NCBI RefSeq assembly: GCF_000756715.1 | Contig: NZ_CCSE01000001.1 | Location: forward strand, 496,001-560,000 | DNA length: 64,000 nt | Direction: 5' to 3' | Source of the DNA: Jeotgalicoccus saudimassiliensis | GTDB taxonomy: Bacteria > Bacillota > Bacilli > Staphylococcales > Salinicoccaceae | Shown: positions 1 through 9,642 of the stretch, one piece after another | How the letters are laid out: each line of letters opens with the position of its first letter | Numbering within the stretch: position 1 is the first letter of the stretch | Position numbers and translations under genes: made by a program | Notes under the pieces: model-generated | Databases searched by the model: none | What the model was told of the DNA's origin: nothing | The model's input: the letters and a program-made list of their open reading frames with translations, nothing else

Positions 1-84
1 GAAATCCCTGATGAGGAAGCTGAAAAAATCAACACAGTAGGCGACGCATTAGATTTCATTGACAAAATTGAAAAAGAACAATAA
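1..84 (+). CDS. acpP: Acyl carrier protein, C-terminal end (partial)
   Basis: The window opens inside this gene; only 27 codons before the TAA at 82-84 are present. They encode EIPDEEAEKINTVGDALDFI and a short charged tail. This is the helix III-IV end of bacterial acyl carrier protein, just after the phosphopantetheine-serine region, which lies outside the window. AcpP carries growing acyl chains on a 4'-phosphopantetheine arm during fatty acid synthesis in the cytoplasm. The gene directly upstream of rnc in Firmicutes is acpP, which supports the call. A strong terminator follows, so acpP ends its transcription unit here. Confidence 0.9.
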   Translation, partial: EIPDEEAEKINTVGDALDFIDKIEKEQ

Positions 85-92
85 AACACTTG

Positions 93-125
93 AAAAATCC
101 ACTTATGATGAAGTGGATTTTTCTT
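93..125 (+). terminator. Intrinsic terminator of acpP
   Basis: A perfect 12-bp stem (93-104 with 111-122) and a 6-nt loop, followed by a T-rich run. It lies 8 bp after the acpP stop codon and separates acpP from rnc. Confidence 0.9.
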
Positions 126-168
126 TGTGGATAAATACAAAAAATAGTAAAATAAATGAGGTGGATAT

Positions 169-930
169 ATGGATTTTAAAGTAGTGCTGGACAAAGTTAA
201 AACCGATGCTTCGGCACAAAATAAACTCGATAATTTTAACGTTATATTTAAAGAATTCGCGGACAAAATTAATATTAAAGTCGATAAAACAGGTCTTTAT
301 CAGCAGGCGTTTATGCACAGCTCTTATATTAATGATCTCGGGCTCGATAAGAGATACAACAACGAGCGTCTCGAATTTCTCGGCGATGCAGTACTAGAAT
401 TGATGGTATCAGATCATATTTTTAACAAGTACGAAGAACTTCCTGAAGGCAGGCTGACTAAACTTCGTGCGAATATCGTGTGTGAACCTTCACTTGTAGT
501 ATTTGCCTCGAAACTCGATATGCCGGCATTAATTCTGCTCGGACGCGGCGAAGAAAAGACCGGGGGCAGAAACCGCCCGTCAATCGTCAGTGATGCGTTT
601 GAAGCATTTCTCGGTGCACTGTATCTCGACCAGGGAAGCGCCGGTGCGTGGAAATTTTTAGAGGACTTTGTTTTCCCGCACATCGTTTCAAAAGACTATA
701 ATGCAGTCATCGACTATAAGACGATGCTGCAGGAATATTCGCATCAGGCGTTTTCCGAAAGTGTCACATATGAACTGGTGAGCGCATCTGGACCGAGCCA
801 CCACCGCAAGTTTGATACGGAAGTATCCATCGGCGGCAAAGTGCGCGGTACGGGGACAGGTTTATCGAAAAAAGAATCAGAACAACAAGCAGCGAGAAGC
901 GCATTACATGCGCTCGGCCAAGAGGTGTAG
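169..930 (+). CDS. rnc: Ribonuclease III
   Basis: Endonuclease that cuts double-stranded RNA during rRNA maturation and mRNA or antisense turnover. The 253-residue protein has the usual two domains. The catalytic domain carries the signature NERLEFLGDAV (residues 65-75), giving metal ligands E66 and D73, with D142 and E145 in SDAFEAFLG. A C-terminal double-stranded RNA binding domain spans about residues 180-250, with conserved GPSHH and SKKESEQQAA. The ATG follows a GAGGTGG ribosome site. smc starts 6 bp after the stop, and together with ftsY, ylxM and ffh this forms an operon as in other Firmicutes. Nothing is unusual about length or residues. Confidence 0.97.
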   Translation: MDFKVVLDKVKTDASAQNKLDNFNVIFKEFADKINIKVDKTGLYQQAFMHSSYINDLGLDKRYNNERLEFLGDAVLELMVSDHIFNKYEELPEGRLTKLRANIVCEPSLVVFASKLDMPALILLGRGEEKTGGRNRPSIVSDAFEAFLGALYLDQGSAGAWKFLEDFVFPHIVSKDYNAVIDYKTMLQEYSHQAFSESVTYELVSASGPSHHRKFDTEVSIGGKVRGTGTGLSKKESEQQAARSALHALGQEV

Positions 931-936
931 GGACAA

Positions 937-3900
937 ATGGTATTTTTAAGGCAGATCGATGCACATGGTTTTAAATCATTTGCAGACAAAGTCAATATAA
1001 AGTTCGACAGCGGTGTGACTGCTGTCGTTGGTCCCAACGGGAGCGGCAAAAGTAATATTACCGACGCTATCAGATGGGTACTGGGTGAGCAGTCGGCACG
1101 CGTGATGCGCGGTGCGAAAATGGAAGACATCATCTTCGACGGTACGGAAAACCGTACACCGATGAACTACGCTTCGGTCAGTCTGATTTTAAACAACGAC
1201 GACCGTGTGCTCGGTGAATCAGCAGAAGTCGTTATTTCAAGAAATCTGTACCGGAGCGGTGACAGCGAGTACTTTATCAACAATGAAAAGTCGAAGCTGA
1301 AAGATATTACGGAACTGTTTTTAGATTCCGGGCTCGGCAAAAATGCATATAATATTATCAGCCAGGGCCAGGTCGATGAAATACTGAAAGCAAAACCGGT
1401 TGAACGCCGTAAAATTATCGAAGAAGCAGCAGGCGTTATGAAATATAAAAACCGCAAGCACGAGTCTGAAAAACGTCTCGATGAAACAAAGCAGAACCTT
1501 GCGCGTGTTCACGACATCATCGAGGAAATCAGTTCCCGCGTCAACCGTCTGGAGCGCGAAAGTGCGATAGCAGAAGAGTACCTGGCACTGAAAGAGGAAA
1601 TGACACAGAGCGATATCGAAGTGAATGTCTTCGATACGATGCAGCTGTTAACAGAACTCGATGAAATTACCGCGCGGATTAAAAAAGAAGAGACAAATCT
1701 TGAAACTGCACGGGAAACGTTAAAAGAAGTACTGACTGCACTGGATGCACTGGAAAAAGAACGCGATGCCCTGCAGCAGGAAGAACGGACGCAGAATCAG
1801 CAGCTCCTTGAAACGACGCGTGAACTTGAGAAAATCGAAGGACGTATAGCATTGTATGCAGAGCGTGAAACGAACAAGGAAACGCTGAAACAGGATCTTA
1901 AGAAGCGTCTCACAGGTTACGAAGAAGAACTGGAAACTTTAACAGCTTCACTGCAGCAGGAAGAACAAAAAAAGAACGGTATGACAGAAAAGCAGAGTAT
2001 GCTGATTAAAACAGTAAAAGAGAAAAAACGTGAGCTGAATGTCGTGCAGTCGACAGATGACAGCAATATCGAAAAGCTGAAAGACGAATATTACGAGCTG
2101 ATGGTTAAAAAGACCACACTCGAGAACGATAAACGAAGAAGCCGCGACGAACAGTCGAAGCTCGCTGACAATATTCAGTATAAAAAAGAGAGACTCGCAT
2201 CGCTCGCTGAAGAGATTAAAGAGCTGGAACGTACATTCGCTGACAAAAAGTCAGCGCTCGATGCTGCAGCTGAAAAATTAACGGCAGCACGTGATGATTA
2301 TAAGGACGTACGCATCAGACTGAACGACTTGAATGCGCAGTATGACAAATCAAAAAATGATTACAACCGGGCAGCGAACTTTATCCAGAACCAGCAGTCA
2401 AAACTCGATATGCTGAAAAATATGGAAGAGAACTATCAGGGCTATTATCCGGGTGTCCGTGCAGTGCTTAAAAATAAGGACAGCATTCCCGGCGTCATCG
2501 GTGCTGTCGGAGAACTGATATCGGCACCGTCTGAATATATGACAGCACTCGATACGGCGCTTGGCCAGGCGAGCCAGAACATCGTTATGGATGTCGAACA
2601 CAACGCACGTACAGCTATTACGTTTTTAAAACAGAAAAATCTCGGTTTCGCGACGTTCCTGCCGCTTGATACGATTCGCGAACGTCACTTATCAGTCGAT
2701 GTTGAAAAATCTCTCGCATCATCGAATATCGATTATGAAATATTATCCGAAGTTGCAAATATTAAGCGCGAATACCGGAAAGTGCTGCTGCACCTCGTAA
2801 ATACGACTGTTGTCGTAAAAAATATGAGTGATGCCTCGGCACTGGCACGTGCAACCGGCCAGCGTGTCCGCATCATAACGCTCGACGGTGAAACGATTAT
2901 GCCGGGCGGGGCGATGAGCGGCGGTTCGCGTAACCGCAAAGGTTCGATAATGGAATCGAAAAAAGAAATTGCGGAAATCAGCGAAAAAATTAAAGAATAT
3001 ACATCGCAGACATCTGCGCTTAAAAAAGCAGTCGACGATGCGTCCGCACAAATTGCAGATGCAACAGTTGAACTGAAGCAGCTTGAAGAGGCCGGGACAA
3101 CGCTCGGTGAAACCCACGATGCGCTGCAGCATGAAGTGACTCAGCTTGAATTTACGCTGACGAACAAAAAAGATGCATCAGCCGAACTGAAACAGGAAGT
3201 GGACGGACTCACTCCGGCTGAAGAGGCCCATGACTTCGATGCTAAAATTGAGAACTATACTCATCAGATGGGCGACATAAATACGCGCATCGATATGATG
3301 AGCCGCTCTCAAAGTGAAAAAGATGAGCAGATTGCACAGCTTCAAAGTGAACTCCAGCAGCTGAATAATGATAAAATAACATTAGACGGTGAAATCCGCT
3401 TTACCGGTGCGGCAATTGAACGCATCACTGTGAATATCGATAATGTGAAGCACAATATCGATAACACGAAGGCTGAAGCGGAAATGATTAATGAGGATCT
3501 CGGGGCAATGGATATTTCCGAACTCGAGGAGAACAAATCAAATCTCACAGCATCTCTCGAAAAGACTGACAGCCGTCTGAAAGAAATTACGGACAAGCTG
3601 ACAGCGATTAAAGAAGATCACAAGAAGCAGACAGACAAAGAAGATGAACTCCGTAAAGCAGCGGATCTGAGCCAGCAGCAGCTGCGCACAGATTCCGCGG
3701 CCGGGGAAGGTCTTGATACGCAGATCGAAAACAAAATGACGTACTTAAGCGACAACTACAAAATGACTTACGAACTTGCGAGAGGGCAGTTTGAAACATT
3801 TGAAAATATAGAAGCGAAACGTCAGAAGATTTCATTGAATAAGAAGAGCATCGAAGAACTCGGACCGGTAAACATCGGTGCAATCGAAGAGTTCCGTACA

Positions 3901-4485
3901 GTCAACGAACGCTACACATTCTTAAAAGAACAGGAAGATGATTTAATCGAAGCACGCCAGACGCTGCTCGATGTAATCAGCGAGATGGATGAGGCGGTAT
4001 CGGAACGCTTTAAAGATACGTTCCATCAGGTAAACCATTATTTCCAGGACGTGTTCACGGACATGTTCGGGGGAGGACGTGCAGAACTGCGTCTCCTTGA
4101 AGAAGGCAACTACCTGGATTCCGGCATCGAAATATTTGCCGAGCCGCCGGGCAAAAAACTGTCATCACTGTCGCTGTTATCCGGCGGCGAGCGTGCACTG
4201 ACTGCTATCAGTCTGCTGTTCAGTGTACTCCGTGTGAAAGTCAGCCCGTTCATCATTCTCGACGAAGTGGAAGCAGCGCTCGACGAAGCCAACGTGACAA
4301 GATATGCGAAGTACCTGAAAAAACTGTCAGCTGATACGCAGTTTATCGTAATTACACACCGTAAAGGAACGATGGAAGAAGCGGACCGCCTGTTCGGCGT
4401 CACGATGCAGGAAAAAGGTGTAACGAAACTGATCAGCGTCGATTTAAAAAATTATGAAGAACCGGTAAGAGAGGACGGAAATTAA
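937..4485 (+). CDS. smc: Chromosome partition protein SMC
   Basis: Structural maintenance of chromosomes ATPase, which acts with ScpA and ScpB to organise and separate the nucleoid. The 1182-residue protein has the family layout: Walker A GPNGSGKS at residues 32-39, a long coiled coil, a central hinge (around residues 500-660, with YYPGVRAVL and GGAMSGGS), a second coiled coil, then the ABC signature LSGGE at 1081-1085 and Walker B FIILDE at 1105-1110. The ribosome site lies in the end of rnc (AAGAGGTG), 6 bp separating the genes. Its stop codon overlaps the ftsY start by one base (TAATG), so smc and ftsY are probably translationally coupled. Confidence 0.97.
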   Translation: MVFLRQIDAHGFKSFADKVNIKFDSGVTAVVGPNGSGKSNITDAIRWVLGEQSARVMRGAKMEDIIFDGTENRTPMNYASVSLILNNDDRVLGESAEVVISRNLYRSGDSEYFINNEKSKLKDITELFLDSGLGKNAYNIISQGQVDEILKAKPVERRKIIEEAAGVMKYKNRKHESEKRLDETKQNLARVHDIIEEISSRVNRLERESAIAEEYLALKEEMTQSDIEVNVFDTMQLLTELDEITARIKKEETNLETARETLKEVLTALDALEKERDALQQEERTQNQQLLETTRELEKIEGRIALYAERETNKETLKQDLKKRLTGYEEELETLTASLQQEEQKKNGMTEKQSMLIKTVKEKKRELNVVQSTDDSNIEKLKDEYYELMVKKTTLENDKRRSRDEQSKLADNIQYKKERLASLAEEIKELERTFADKKSALDAAAEKLTAARDDYKDVRIRLNDLNAQYDKSKNDYNRAANFIQNQQSKLDMLKNMEENYQGYYPGVRAVLKNKDSIPGVIGAVGELISAPSEYMTALDTALGQASQNIVMDVEHNARTAITFLKQKNLGFATFLPLDTIRERHLSVDVEKSLASSNIDYEILSEVANIKREYRKVLLHLVNTTVVVKNMSDASALARATGQRVRIITLDGETIMPGGAMSGGSRNRKGSIMESKKEIAEISEKIKEYTSQTSALKKAVDDASAQIADATVELKQLEEAGTTLGETHDALQHEVTQLEFTLTNKKDASAELKQEVDGLTPAEEAHDFDAKIENYTHQMGDINTRIDMMSRSQSEKDEQIAQLQSELQQLNNDKITLDGEIRFTGAAIERITVNIDNVKHNIDNTKAEAEMINEDLGAMDISELEENKSNLTASLEKTDSRLKEITDKLTAIKEDHKKQTDKEDELRKAADLSQQQLRTDSAAGEGLDTQIENKMTYLSDNYKMTYELARGQFETFENIEAKRQKISLNKKSIEELGPVNIGAIEEFRTVNERYTFLKEQEDDLIEARQTLLDVISEMDEAVSERFKDTFHQVNHYFQDVFTDMFGGGRAELRLLEEGNYLDSGIEIFAEPPGKKLSSLSLLSGGERALTAISLLFSVLRVKVSPFIILDEVEAALDEANVTRYAKYLKKLSADTQFIVITHRKGTMEEADRLFGVTMQEKGVTKLISVDLKNYEEPVREDGN

Positions 4486-5594
4486 TGGGTATTTTTGACC
4501 GCTTTAGACGGAAGAAGAAAAAACAGGAAGAACAGCCGGCGTCACTCGAAGTACAGACAGACAAACTCGATGACGGCTTGATATCCCTCGATGAGTTCGA
4601 GGAATGGGAGCAGGAACAGCTCAGCTATAAATTTGAAGTCGGACTTAAAAAGAGCCGTGACAAATTCCAGCAGGACATCAATGCTTTAATGTCACGCTAC
4701 CGTACGGTGGATGAGGATTTCTTCGAGGCACTGGAAGAAGTGCTGATTTCAGCCGATGTCGGTTTTAACACTGTGATGGAATTAACAGAAGAGCTGCGCC
4801 GCGAAGCACAGCTGAGAAATATTACGGAAACATCGGATCTCCGGGAGACGATCGTTGAGAAGATGGTTGAGATTTACGAACGGAATGGTGATGCTTCCGA
4901 TGAAATGACGATTAACGAAGAGGGTCTGACTGTCGTGTTAATGGTCGGCGTTAACGGTGTCGGGAAGACGACATCGATCGGCAAGCTCGCACACAAGTAT
5001 ACGCAGGAAGGCAAAAAGGTAATGCTCGCTGCGGGGGATACGTTCCGTGCGGGTGCGATTAACCAGCTGCAGGTATGGGGCGACCGTGTAGGTGTTGACG
5101 TTATCAAACAGGCGGAAGGTTCAGATCCTGCTGCTGTAATGTTCGATGCAGTCAACGCTGCGAAAAAGCGCGGGGCGGACATTCTGCTTTGCGATACAGC
5201 AGGACGATTGCAGAACAAAGGCAACTTAATGAACGAACTGTCAAAAATTAAAAAAGTTATTCAGAAAGTTGTGCCTGAAGCACCGCACGAAGTACTGCTT
5301 GTCTTAGACGCGACGACAGGACAAAATGCACTCAGTCAGGCGAAGGCATTTAAGGAAGTCACTGACGTAACAGGTATTATTCTGTCGAAACTGGACGGTA
5401 CTGCAAAAGGCGGAATCGTACTGGCAATTAAAAACGAACTTGGTATTCCGGTTAAATTTGTCGGACTTGGTGAGCAGCTCGATGATCTGCAGCCGTTCGA
5501 TGCGGAAAACTATGTGTACGGACTGTTTGCTGATATGATTCAGGAGAGCGAGACGCTCGAAGAAAAATTAGAGGAAGATAAAGATGACGAATGA
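4485..5594 (+). CDS. ftsY: Signal recognition particle receptor FtsY
   Basis: SRP receptor GTPase that docks ribosome-nascent chain complexes carrying Ffh at the membrane translocon. The 369-residue protein has a short charged N-terminal region (residues 1-60, basic then acidic), an N domain, and a G domain with GVNGVGKTT at 155-163, DTAGR in the G3 region and [10 protein letters not shown] near the end. The acidic A domain is short, as in most Firmicutes. The start overlaps the smc stop by one base, and the end overlaps ylxM by 11 bp. It is the partner of Ffh, encoded two genes downstream. Confidence 0.97.
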   Translation: MGIFDRFRRKKKKQEEQPASLEVQTDKLDDGLISLDEFEEWEQEQLSYKFEVGLKKSRDKFQQDINALMSRYRTVDEDFFEALEEVLISADVGFNTVMELTEELRREAQLRNITETSDLRETIVEKMVEIYERNGDASDEMTINEEGLTVVLMVGVNGVGKTTSIGKLAHKYTQEGKKVMLAAGDTFRAGAINQLQVWGDRVGVDVIKQAEGSDPAAVMFDAVNAAKKRGADILLCDTAGRLQNKGNLMNELSKIKKVIQKVVPEAPHEVLLVLDATTGQNALSQAKAFKEVTDVTGIILSKLDGTAKGGIVLAIKNELGIPVKFVGLGEQLDDLQPFDAENYVYGLFADMIQESETLEEKLEEDKDDE

Positions 5595-5919
5595 TTTAGA
5601 ACGCACGATGCGGATGAATTATCTGTATGATTTTTATCAGTCTCTGTTAACTGACAAACAGCAGAAATATATCGAATTATATTATCTTGAAGATTTTCAG
5701 TTCAGTGAGATCGCAGAAGAGATGAATGTGACACGTCAGGCTGTCTATGATAACCTTAAGCGTTCACGCGATATGCTCGAACAATATGAAGAAACACTTG
5801 GAATGTATAAAAACTTTAATAAGCGTCTTGAACTATATGCCGAGCTGAAATCAAAACTCGGTAATAACATGACAGACGATGTTGAACAGATAATCGGCAA
5901 GTTAGAGAATTTGGATTAA
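5584..5919 (+). CDS. ylxM: YlxM-family helix-turn-helix protein, SRP-associated
   Basis: Small (111-residue) protein of the UPF0122/YlxM family, which in Firmicutes is encoded next to ffh and in streptococci was linked to SRP function. A sigma-70 region 4-like helix-turn-helix is visible: [20 protein letters not shown] followed by the recognition-like segment [13 protein letters not shown]. The start overlaps the end of ftsY by 11 bp, and ffh follows 13 bp downstream, so it is co-transcribed with both. Whether it binds nucleic acid or only modulates SRP cannot be read from the sequence. Confidence 0.92.
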   Translation: MTNDLERTMRMNYLYDFYQSLLTDKQQKYIELYYLEDFQFSEIAEEMNVTRQAVYDNLKRSRDMLEQYEETLGMYKNFNKRLELYAELKSKLGNNMTDDVEQIIGKLENLD

Positions 5920-5932
5920 GGAGGACGGCACT

Positions 5933-7279
5933 ATGGCTTTTGAAGGTCTAGGAGAACGTCTGCAGTCCACTATGGACCGCATTAAAGGTAAAGGTAAAGT
6001 AACTGAATCCGACGTAAAAGTAATGATGCGCGAAGTGCGTCTTGCACTGCTCGAAGCCGACGTTAACTTTAAAGTTGTGAAACAGTTCGTCAACGACGTT
6101 AAAGAACGCGCACTCGGTTCGGATGTTATGCAGAGCTTAACACCCGGCCAGCAGGTCATTAAGATCGTTCAGGAAGAATTAACATCGCTGATGGGCGGGG
6201 AAAACCAGAAGATTAATCTGGCGCAGAAACCGCCGACAGTCATAATGATGGTCGGCCTGCAGGGTGCAGGTAAAACGACGACAGCAGGTAAGCTTGCCCT
6301 TCACCTGCGTAAAAAACACAATAAGCGTCCCCTGCTCGTAGCGGGAGACATCTACCGTCCGGCAGCGATTGACCAGCTGCAGACGGTCGGTAAACAAATC
6401 GATATTCCGGTATTCTCGATGGGTGATCAGGTTAAACCTGAAGAAATTGTTGAGAATGCGATGAAACACGCAAAAGAGGAACACCTCGACACAGTAATCA
6501 TCGATACGGCAGGCCGACTGCACGTCGATGAAGCTCTGATGAACGAACTTAAAAACGTTAAGGAACTGTCAAACCCCGATGAAATCATGCTCGTTGTCGA
6601 CTCGATGACGGGTCAGGATGCAGTTAACGTTGCTGAAAGCTTTAACGAGCTGCTGGATATTACGGGCGTGACACTGACTAAACTGGACGGTGATACGCGA
6701 GGCGGGGCTGCGCTGTCAATTCGTTCCGTGACTGAAAAACCGATTAAGTTTATCGGGGTTTCCGAGAAGATGGACGGACTGGAAGCATTCCACCCGGAAC
6801 GCATGGCTTCGCGTATTCTCGGTATGGGTGACGTTTTATCCATTATCGAAAAAGCACAGGCGAACGTTAACGAAGATGAACAGAAGGCGCTTGAGAAAAA
6901 ACTGAAAGACTCAAGTTTTACACTCGACGACTTCCTGTCTCAGATGGATCAGGTGAAAACACTCGGGCCGCTCGACGATCTGCTTAAGATGATGCCGGGT
7001 GCAAACAAAATTAAAGGGCTCGATAAAATGCAGTTCACCGGCAAGGAAATCGACCACGTCCAGGCGATTATCCGTTCGATGACACTGGAAGAACGCGAAC
7101 ATCCTGAAAAGCTGAACGCGAGCCGCAAGAAACGTATTGCGAAAGGCTCCGGCCGTTCACTGCAGGAAATCAACCGCTTATTAAAACAGTTTAACGACAT
7201 GAAGAAAATGATGAAACAGATGACAAGCGGCAAACGTAAAGGTAAAAATCCGTTTGGCGGCATGGGTCTGCCGTTTTAA
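5933..7279 (+). CDS. ffh: Signal recognition particle protein Ffh
   Basis: SRP54 GTPase that binds signal sequences and the SRP RNA, then delivers ribosomes to FtsY. The 448-residue protein has an N domain, a G domain with GLQGAGKTT at 108-116, DTAGRLHVDE and TKLDGDTRGG, and a methionine-rich M domain (about residue 300 to the end) finishing in the typical glycine-rich tail NPFGGMGLPF. A strong AAGGAGG ribosome site precedes the ATG. The gene ends in a terminator, so ffh closes the rnc-smc-ftsY-ylxM-ffh unit. The SRP RNA gene is not in this window. Confidence 0.97.
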   Translation: MAFEGLGERLQSTMDRIKGKGKVTESDVKVMMREVRLALLEADVNFKVVKQFVNDVKERALGSDVMQSLTPGQQVIKIVQEELTSLMGGENQKINLAQKPPTVIMMVGLQGAGKTTTAGKLALHLRKKHNKRPLLVAGDIYRPAAIDQLQTVGKQIDIPVFSMGDQVKPEEIVENAMKHAKEEHLDTVIIDTAGRLHVDEALMNELKNVKELSNPDEIMLVVDSMTGQDAVNVAESFNELLDITGVTLTKLDGDTRGGAALSIRSVTEKPIKFIGVSEKMDGLEAFHPERMASRILGMGDVLSIIEKAQANVNEDEQKALEKKLKDSSFTLDDFLSQMDQVKTLGPLDDLLKMMPGANKIKGLDKMQFTGKEIDHVQAIIRSMTLEEREHPEKLNASRKKRIAKGSGRSLQEINRLLKQFNDMKKMMKQMTSGKRKGKNPFGGMGLPF

Positions 7280-7284
7280 AATAA

Positions 7285-7326
7285 AAAACACACATGTAAA
7301 GGAAAAACTCTTTACATGTGTGTTTT
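7285..7326 (+). terminator. Intrinsic terminator of ffh
   Basis: A 17-bp perfect stem (7285-7301 with 7310-7326) around an 8-nt loop, A-rich on the left and T-rich on the right, so it could work in both directions. Its right arm also contains the -35 box of the rpsP promoter. Confidence 0.88.
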
Positions 7327-7339
7327 CATTTGTTATGAT
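7311..7339 (+). promoter_or_regulatory. Promoter of rpsP, embedded in the ffh terminator
   Basis: TTTACA (7311-7316), a 17-bp spacer and TATGAT (7334-7339) preceded by TGT, an extended -10. The -35 box is part of the right arm of the ffh terminator stem. It lies 40 bp before the rpsP start. Confidence 0.65.
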
Positions 7340-7378
7340 AAGAAAGTCGAAAAGAAGTATAGAGAGGAGTTTTCACAC

Positions 7379-7654
7379 ATGGCAGTAAAAATTAGATTAA
7401 CTCGTATGGGTTCTAAAAGAAATCCTTTCTACCGTATCGTAGTTGCAGATGCACGCAGCCCGAGAGATGGTAGAATCATCGAACAAATCGGTTCATATAA
7501 CCCGGTTTCTAAATCTGAAGATAACGTTGTATTAGACAACGAAAAAGCGTTAGAGTGGTTACAAAATGGTGCTAAGCCAAGCGACACTGTACGTAACATC
7601 TTCAGTGACAAAGGCATCATGGAACAGTTCCACAATGCTAAATTCGGGAAATAA
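7379..7654 (+). CDS. rpsP: 30S ribosomal protein S16
   Basis: Small-subunit protein S16, which binds 16S rRNA early in 30S assembly. The 91-residue protein begins [12 protein letters not shown] and includes [19 protein letters not shown], both typical of S16. I chose the ATG at 7379 because it follows AGAGAGGAG and gives the normal N terminus; the reading frame is open further upstream only through the promoter and terminator. khpA follows after 5 bp, so the two are co-transcribed ahead of rimM and trmD. Confidence 0.96.
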   Translation: MAVKIRLTRMGSKRNPFYRIVVADARSPRDGRIIEQIGSYNPVSKSEDNVVLDNEKALEWLQNGAKPSDTVRNIFSDKGIMEQFHNAKFGK

Positions 7655-7659
7655 TTCCG

Positions 7660-7887
7660 ATGGACAAATTACTTCAAACAATTCTTGAACCGATGCTGGA
7701 TTATCCGGAAGAACTCGTCATTACATGTGATGAGACGCCGCATAAAGTTTCGTATAAAATAAGCGTACATGAATCAGATGTCGGGCGAATAATCGGCCGC
7801 GGCGGCCGTTTTATTAAAGCGCTCCGCATCGTAGTTTCAAACGCTGACAGAGACGCGTCAAAGAAAGTGTTTGTTGATTTGCATTAA
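7660..7887 (+). CDS. khpA: KH-domain RNA-binding protein KhpA
   Basis: A 75-residue single KH domain of the YlqC/KhpA family, which in Gram-positives pairs with KhpB (Jag/EloR) to bind RNA and affect cell elongation. The GxxG loop is visible as RIIGRGGRF, followed by the helix IKALRIVVSNA. It starts 5 bp after rpsP, with its ribosome site apparently inside the end of rpsP. Its stop codon lies in the left arm of the following terminator. The gene order rpsP-khpA-rimM-trmD matches Bacillus. Confidence 0.93.
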   Translation: MDKLLQTILEPMLDYPEELVITCDETPHKVSYKISVHESDVGRIIGRGGRFIKALRIVVSNADRDASKKVFVDLH

Positions 7888-7915
7888 GACACACTTTAAC
7901 AGTGTGTCTTTTTAT
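7886..7915 (+). terminator. Intrinsic terminator after khpA
   Basis: A 10-bp perfect stem (7886-7895 with 7901-7910) with loop TTAAC and a T run. It overlaps the last bases of the khpA stop codon. rimM starts only about 20 bp later with no clear promoter of its own, so some readthrough seems likely. Confidence 0.85.
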
Positions 7916-7936
7916 TCTTTATAAGAGGTGTTCATC

Positions 7937-8431
7937 TTGCGAATTAAAATTGGTAAACTGGTAAATTTCCACGGTGTACGCGGTGAAGTTAAAATATTAA
8001 GCAACTCGGATTTTCTGGAAGACCGCTTTGCAGCGGGCAATACAGTCGAAATCGCCGGCCGTACGCTGACGATTGATTCGTACCGTACGCACAAAAACTT
8101 CCACATGCTGAAGTTTGAAGGCGTGTCGAACATGAACGATATTCTTCATTTAAAAGGCGAGGATGTTTTTATCGAAGAAAGCGATGAAGATCTTGATCTC
8201 GATGACAATGAATATCACGTTAAAGATATTGTCGGGCTGACTGTAATCAATCTCGACGACAATACAGAACTCGGAAAAATTTCCGAAGTCATGTTCACCG
8301 GTGCAAACGACGTCTGGGTTATCCAGGGGGAGCGCGAATATTTAATTCCGTATATCGAACAGGTTGTTAAAACTGTCGACATCGAACGCGGCATTGTAGA
8401 AATTACACCACTCGAAGGATTGTTGGATTAA
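7937..8431 (+). CDS. rimM: Ribosome maturation factor RimM
   Basis: Binds S19 and the 30S head domain during 16S rRNA processing. The 164-residue protein has an N-terminal RimM domain ([17 protein letters not shown]) and a C-terminal PRC barrel ([25 protein letters not shown]). I chose TTG at 7937: the GTG at 7928 lies inside the ribosome site AGAGGTG (7924-7930), which is correctly placed 6 bp before the TTG. The stop overlaps the trmD start (TTAATG), as usual for this gene pair. Confidence 0.94.
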   Translation: MRIKIGKLVNFHGVRGEVKILSNSDFLEDRFAAGNTVEIAGRTLTIDSYRTHKNFHMLKFEGVSNMNDILHLKGEDVFIEESDEDLDLDDNEYHVKDIVGLTVINLDDNTELGKISEVMFTGANDVWVIQGEREYLIPYIEQVVKTVDIERGIVEITPLEGLLD

Positions 8432-9102
8432 TGAATATATATTATTTAACACTGTTTCCGGACATGTACGAAGGTGTCCTCGGTGCATCTATTTTAAAGC
8501 GTGCAAAAGATAAAGGCATCGTCGATTATCACATGATTAATTTCCGTGATTTTTCAGGCGATAAACACAATAAAGTCGATGATTATCCATACGGCGGGGG
8601 CGCAGGCATGGTCTTGAAACCGGAACCTGTATTCAACGCGATGGACAGTCTTAATATCGGCGATAACAAGCGCGTTATTTTAATGTGTCCGCAGGGCAAG
8701 CCGTTTGATCAGAAGCTTGCAGAAGAGCTCGCTGAAGAGGACAACATCGTCTTTATAAACGGCCATTACGAAGGTTACGATGAACGTATCCGTACGCTCG
8801 TTACCGATGAAGTATCAATCGGTGACTACGTTTTAACAGGCGGCGAACTCGCATCGATGACAATGACCGATGCAATCGTCCGTCTGATTCCCGATGTGCT
8901 GAGCAACCAGGCGAGCCATCAGGAAGACTCATTCTCAACGGGAATGCTTGAACATCCGCATTACACACGCCCGAGAGAATACCGCGGCATGAAAGTGCCG
9001 GAAGTACTGCTGTCAGGCAACCATAAGCACATTGAAGAATGGCGTCATGAACAAAGTTTAAAACGCACAAGAGAACGCCGTCCGGATTTACTGGACGGGT
9101 AA
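8431..9102 (+). CDS. trmD: tRNA (guanine-37-N1)-methyltransferase TrmD
   Basis: Adds a methyl group from S-adenosylmethionine to G37 next to the anticodon, preventing +1 frameshifts. The 223-residue protein is slightly shorter than the usual 240 or so. It shows the SPOUT-class knot: [25 protein letters not shown] and [15 protein letters not shown], plus the C-terminal helical region ending RRPDLLDG. It begins by overlapping the rimM stop. rplS follows after 143 bp with its own promoter and leader. Confidence 0.96.
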   Translation: MNIYYLTLFPDMYEGVLGASILKRAKDKGIVDYHMINFRDFSGDKHNKVDDYPYGGGAGMVLKPEPVFNAMDSLNIGDNKRVILMCPQGKPFDQKLAEELAEEDNIVFINGHYEGYDERIRTLVTDEVSIGDYVLTGGELASMTMTDAIVRLIPDVLSNQASHQEDSFSTGMLEHPHYTRPREYRGMKVPEVLLSGNHKHIEEWRHEQSLKRTRERRPDLLDG

Positions 9103-9128
9103 AAGGTTAACTTTATTTCTAAAAGTGA

Positions 9129-9157
9129 TTGAATGGTCACCATTAGTATGATAATAT
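9129..9157 (+). promoter_or_regulatory. Promoter of rplS
   Basis: TTGAAT (9129-9134), 17-bp spacer and TAATAT (9152-9157), placed about 90 bp before the rplS start, leaving room for a leader RNA. Confidence 0.5.
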
Positions 9158-9162
9158 TATAC

Positions 9163-9235
9163 GAGTGTAAATACACGTAAATATCACAATCATCCGCTGC
9201 CAAAGAACTTCGGGCAAGATAATTGGAAGAAGGAG
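9163..9235 (+). ncRNA. Candidate L19 (rplS) leader RNA
   Basis: The transcribed segment before rplS contains CCGCTGCCAAAGAACTTCGG and GGGCAAGA, which resemble the Firmicutes L19 leader placed directly before rplS, thought to mediate autoregulation by L19. I matched this by eye only; a covariance search is needed to confirm it. Confidence 0.5.
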
Positions 9236-9245
9236 AAGATATATT

Positions 9246-9593
9246 ATGTCACAGGAATTATTAAATTCTATCGTTAAAGAACAGCTTAAAACTGATATCC
9301 CTGAATTCAAAGCAGGAGACACAGTTAAAGTACACGTTCGTATCGTTGAGGGAGACCGCGAAAGAATCCAGCTATTCGAAGGTGTTGTAATCAAACGCCG
9401 CGGTGGCGGAATTTCAGAAACATTCACAGTACGTAAGATTTCTTACGGTGTTGGTGTTGAGCGTACATTCCCTGTTCACACGCCTAAGATCGAGAAAATC
9501 GATGTTGTTCGCCGTGGACGCGTACGTCGTGCTAAACTTTACTACCTGCGTAACCTGCGCGGTAAAGCTGCTCGTATCAGAGAAATCCGATAA
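9246..9593 (+). CDS. rplS: 50S ribosomal protein L19
   Basis: Large-subunit protein L19, which lies at the 30S-50S interface. The 115-residue protein is of normal length and has the typical [30 protein letters not shown] and a basic C-terminal part [14 protein letters not shown]. The ATG follows GAAGGAGA. It has its own promoter and a likely leader RNA upstream, and a strong terminator downstream. The gene marks the left edge of the first intergenic site occupied by a NERD-family gene. Confidence 0.97.
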   Translation: MSQELLNSIVKEQLKTDIPEFKAGDTVKVHVRIVEGDRERIQLFEGVVIKRRGGGISETFTVRKISYGVGVERTFPVHTPKIEKIDVVRRGRVRRAKLYYLRNLRGKAARIREIR

Positions 9594-9604
9594 GACTGCT
9601 TATA

Positions 9605-9642
9605 AAATACCCGGACCTCACAGAGGCCCGGGTATTTTTTTG
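9605..9642 (+). terminator. Intrinsic terminator of rplS
   Basis: Stem AAATACCCGG with inner CCTC/GAGG, pairing with CCCGGGTATTT, followed by seven T. It sits 11 bp after the rplS stop. Confidence 0.92.

Noticed and set aside
7316-7378. N-terminal extension of S16
   Set aside because: It would be translated from the terminator and promoter region; the normal S16 start at 7379 has a good ribosome site.
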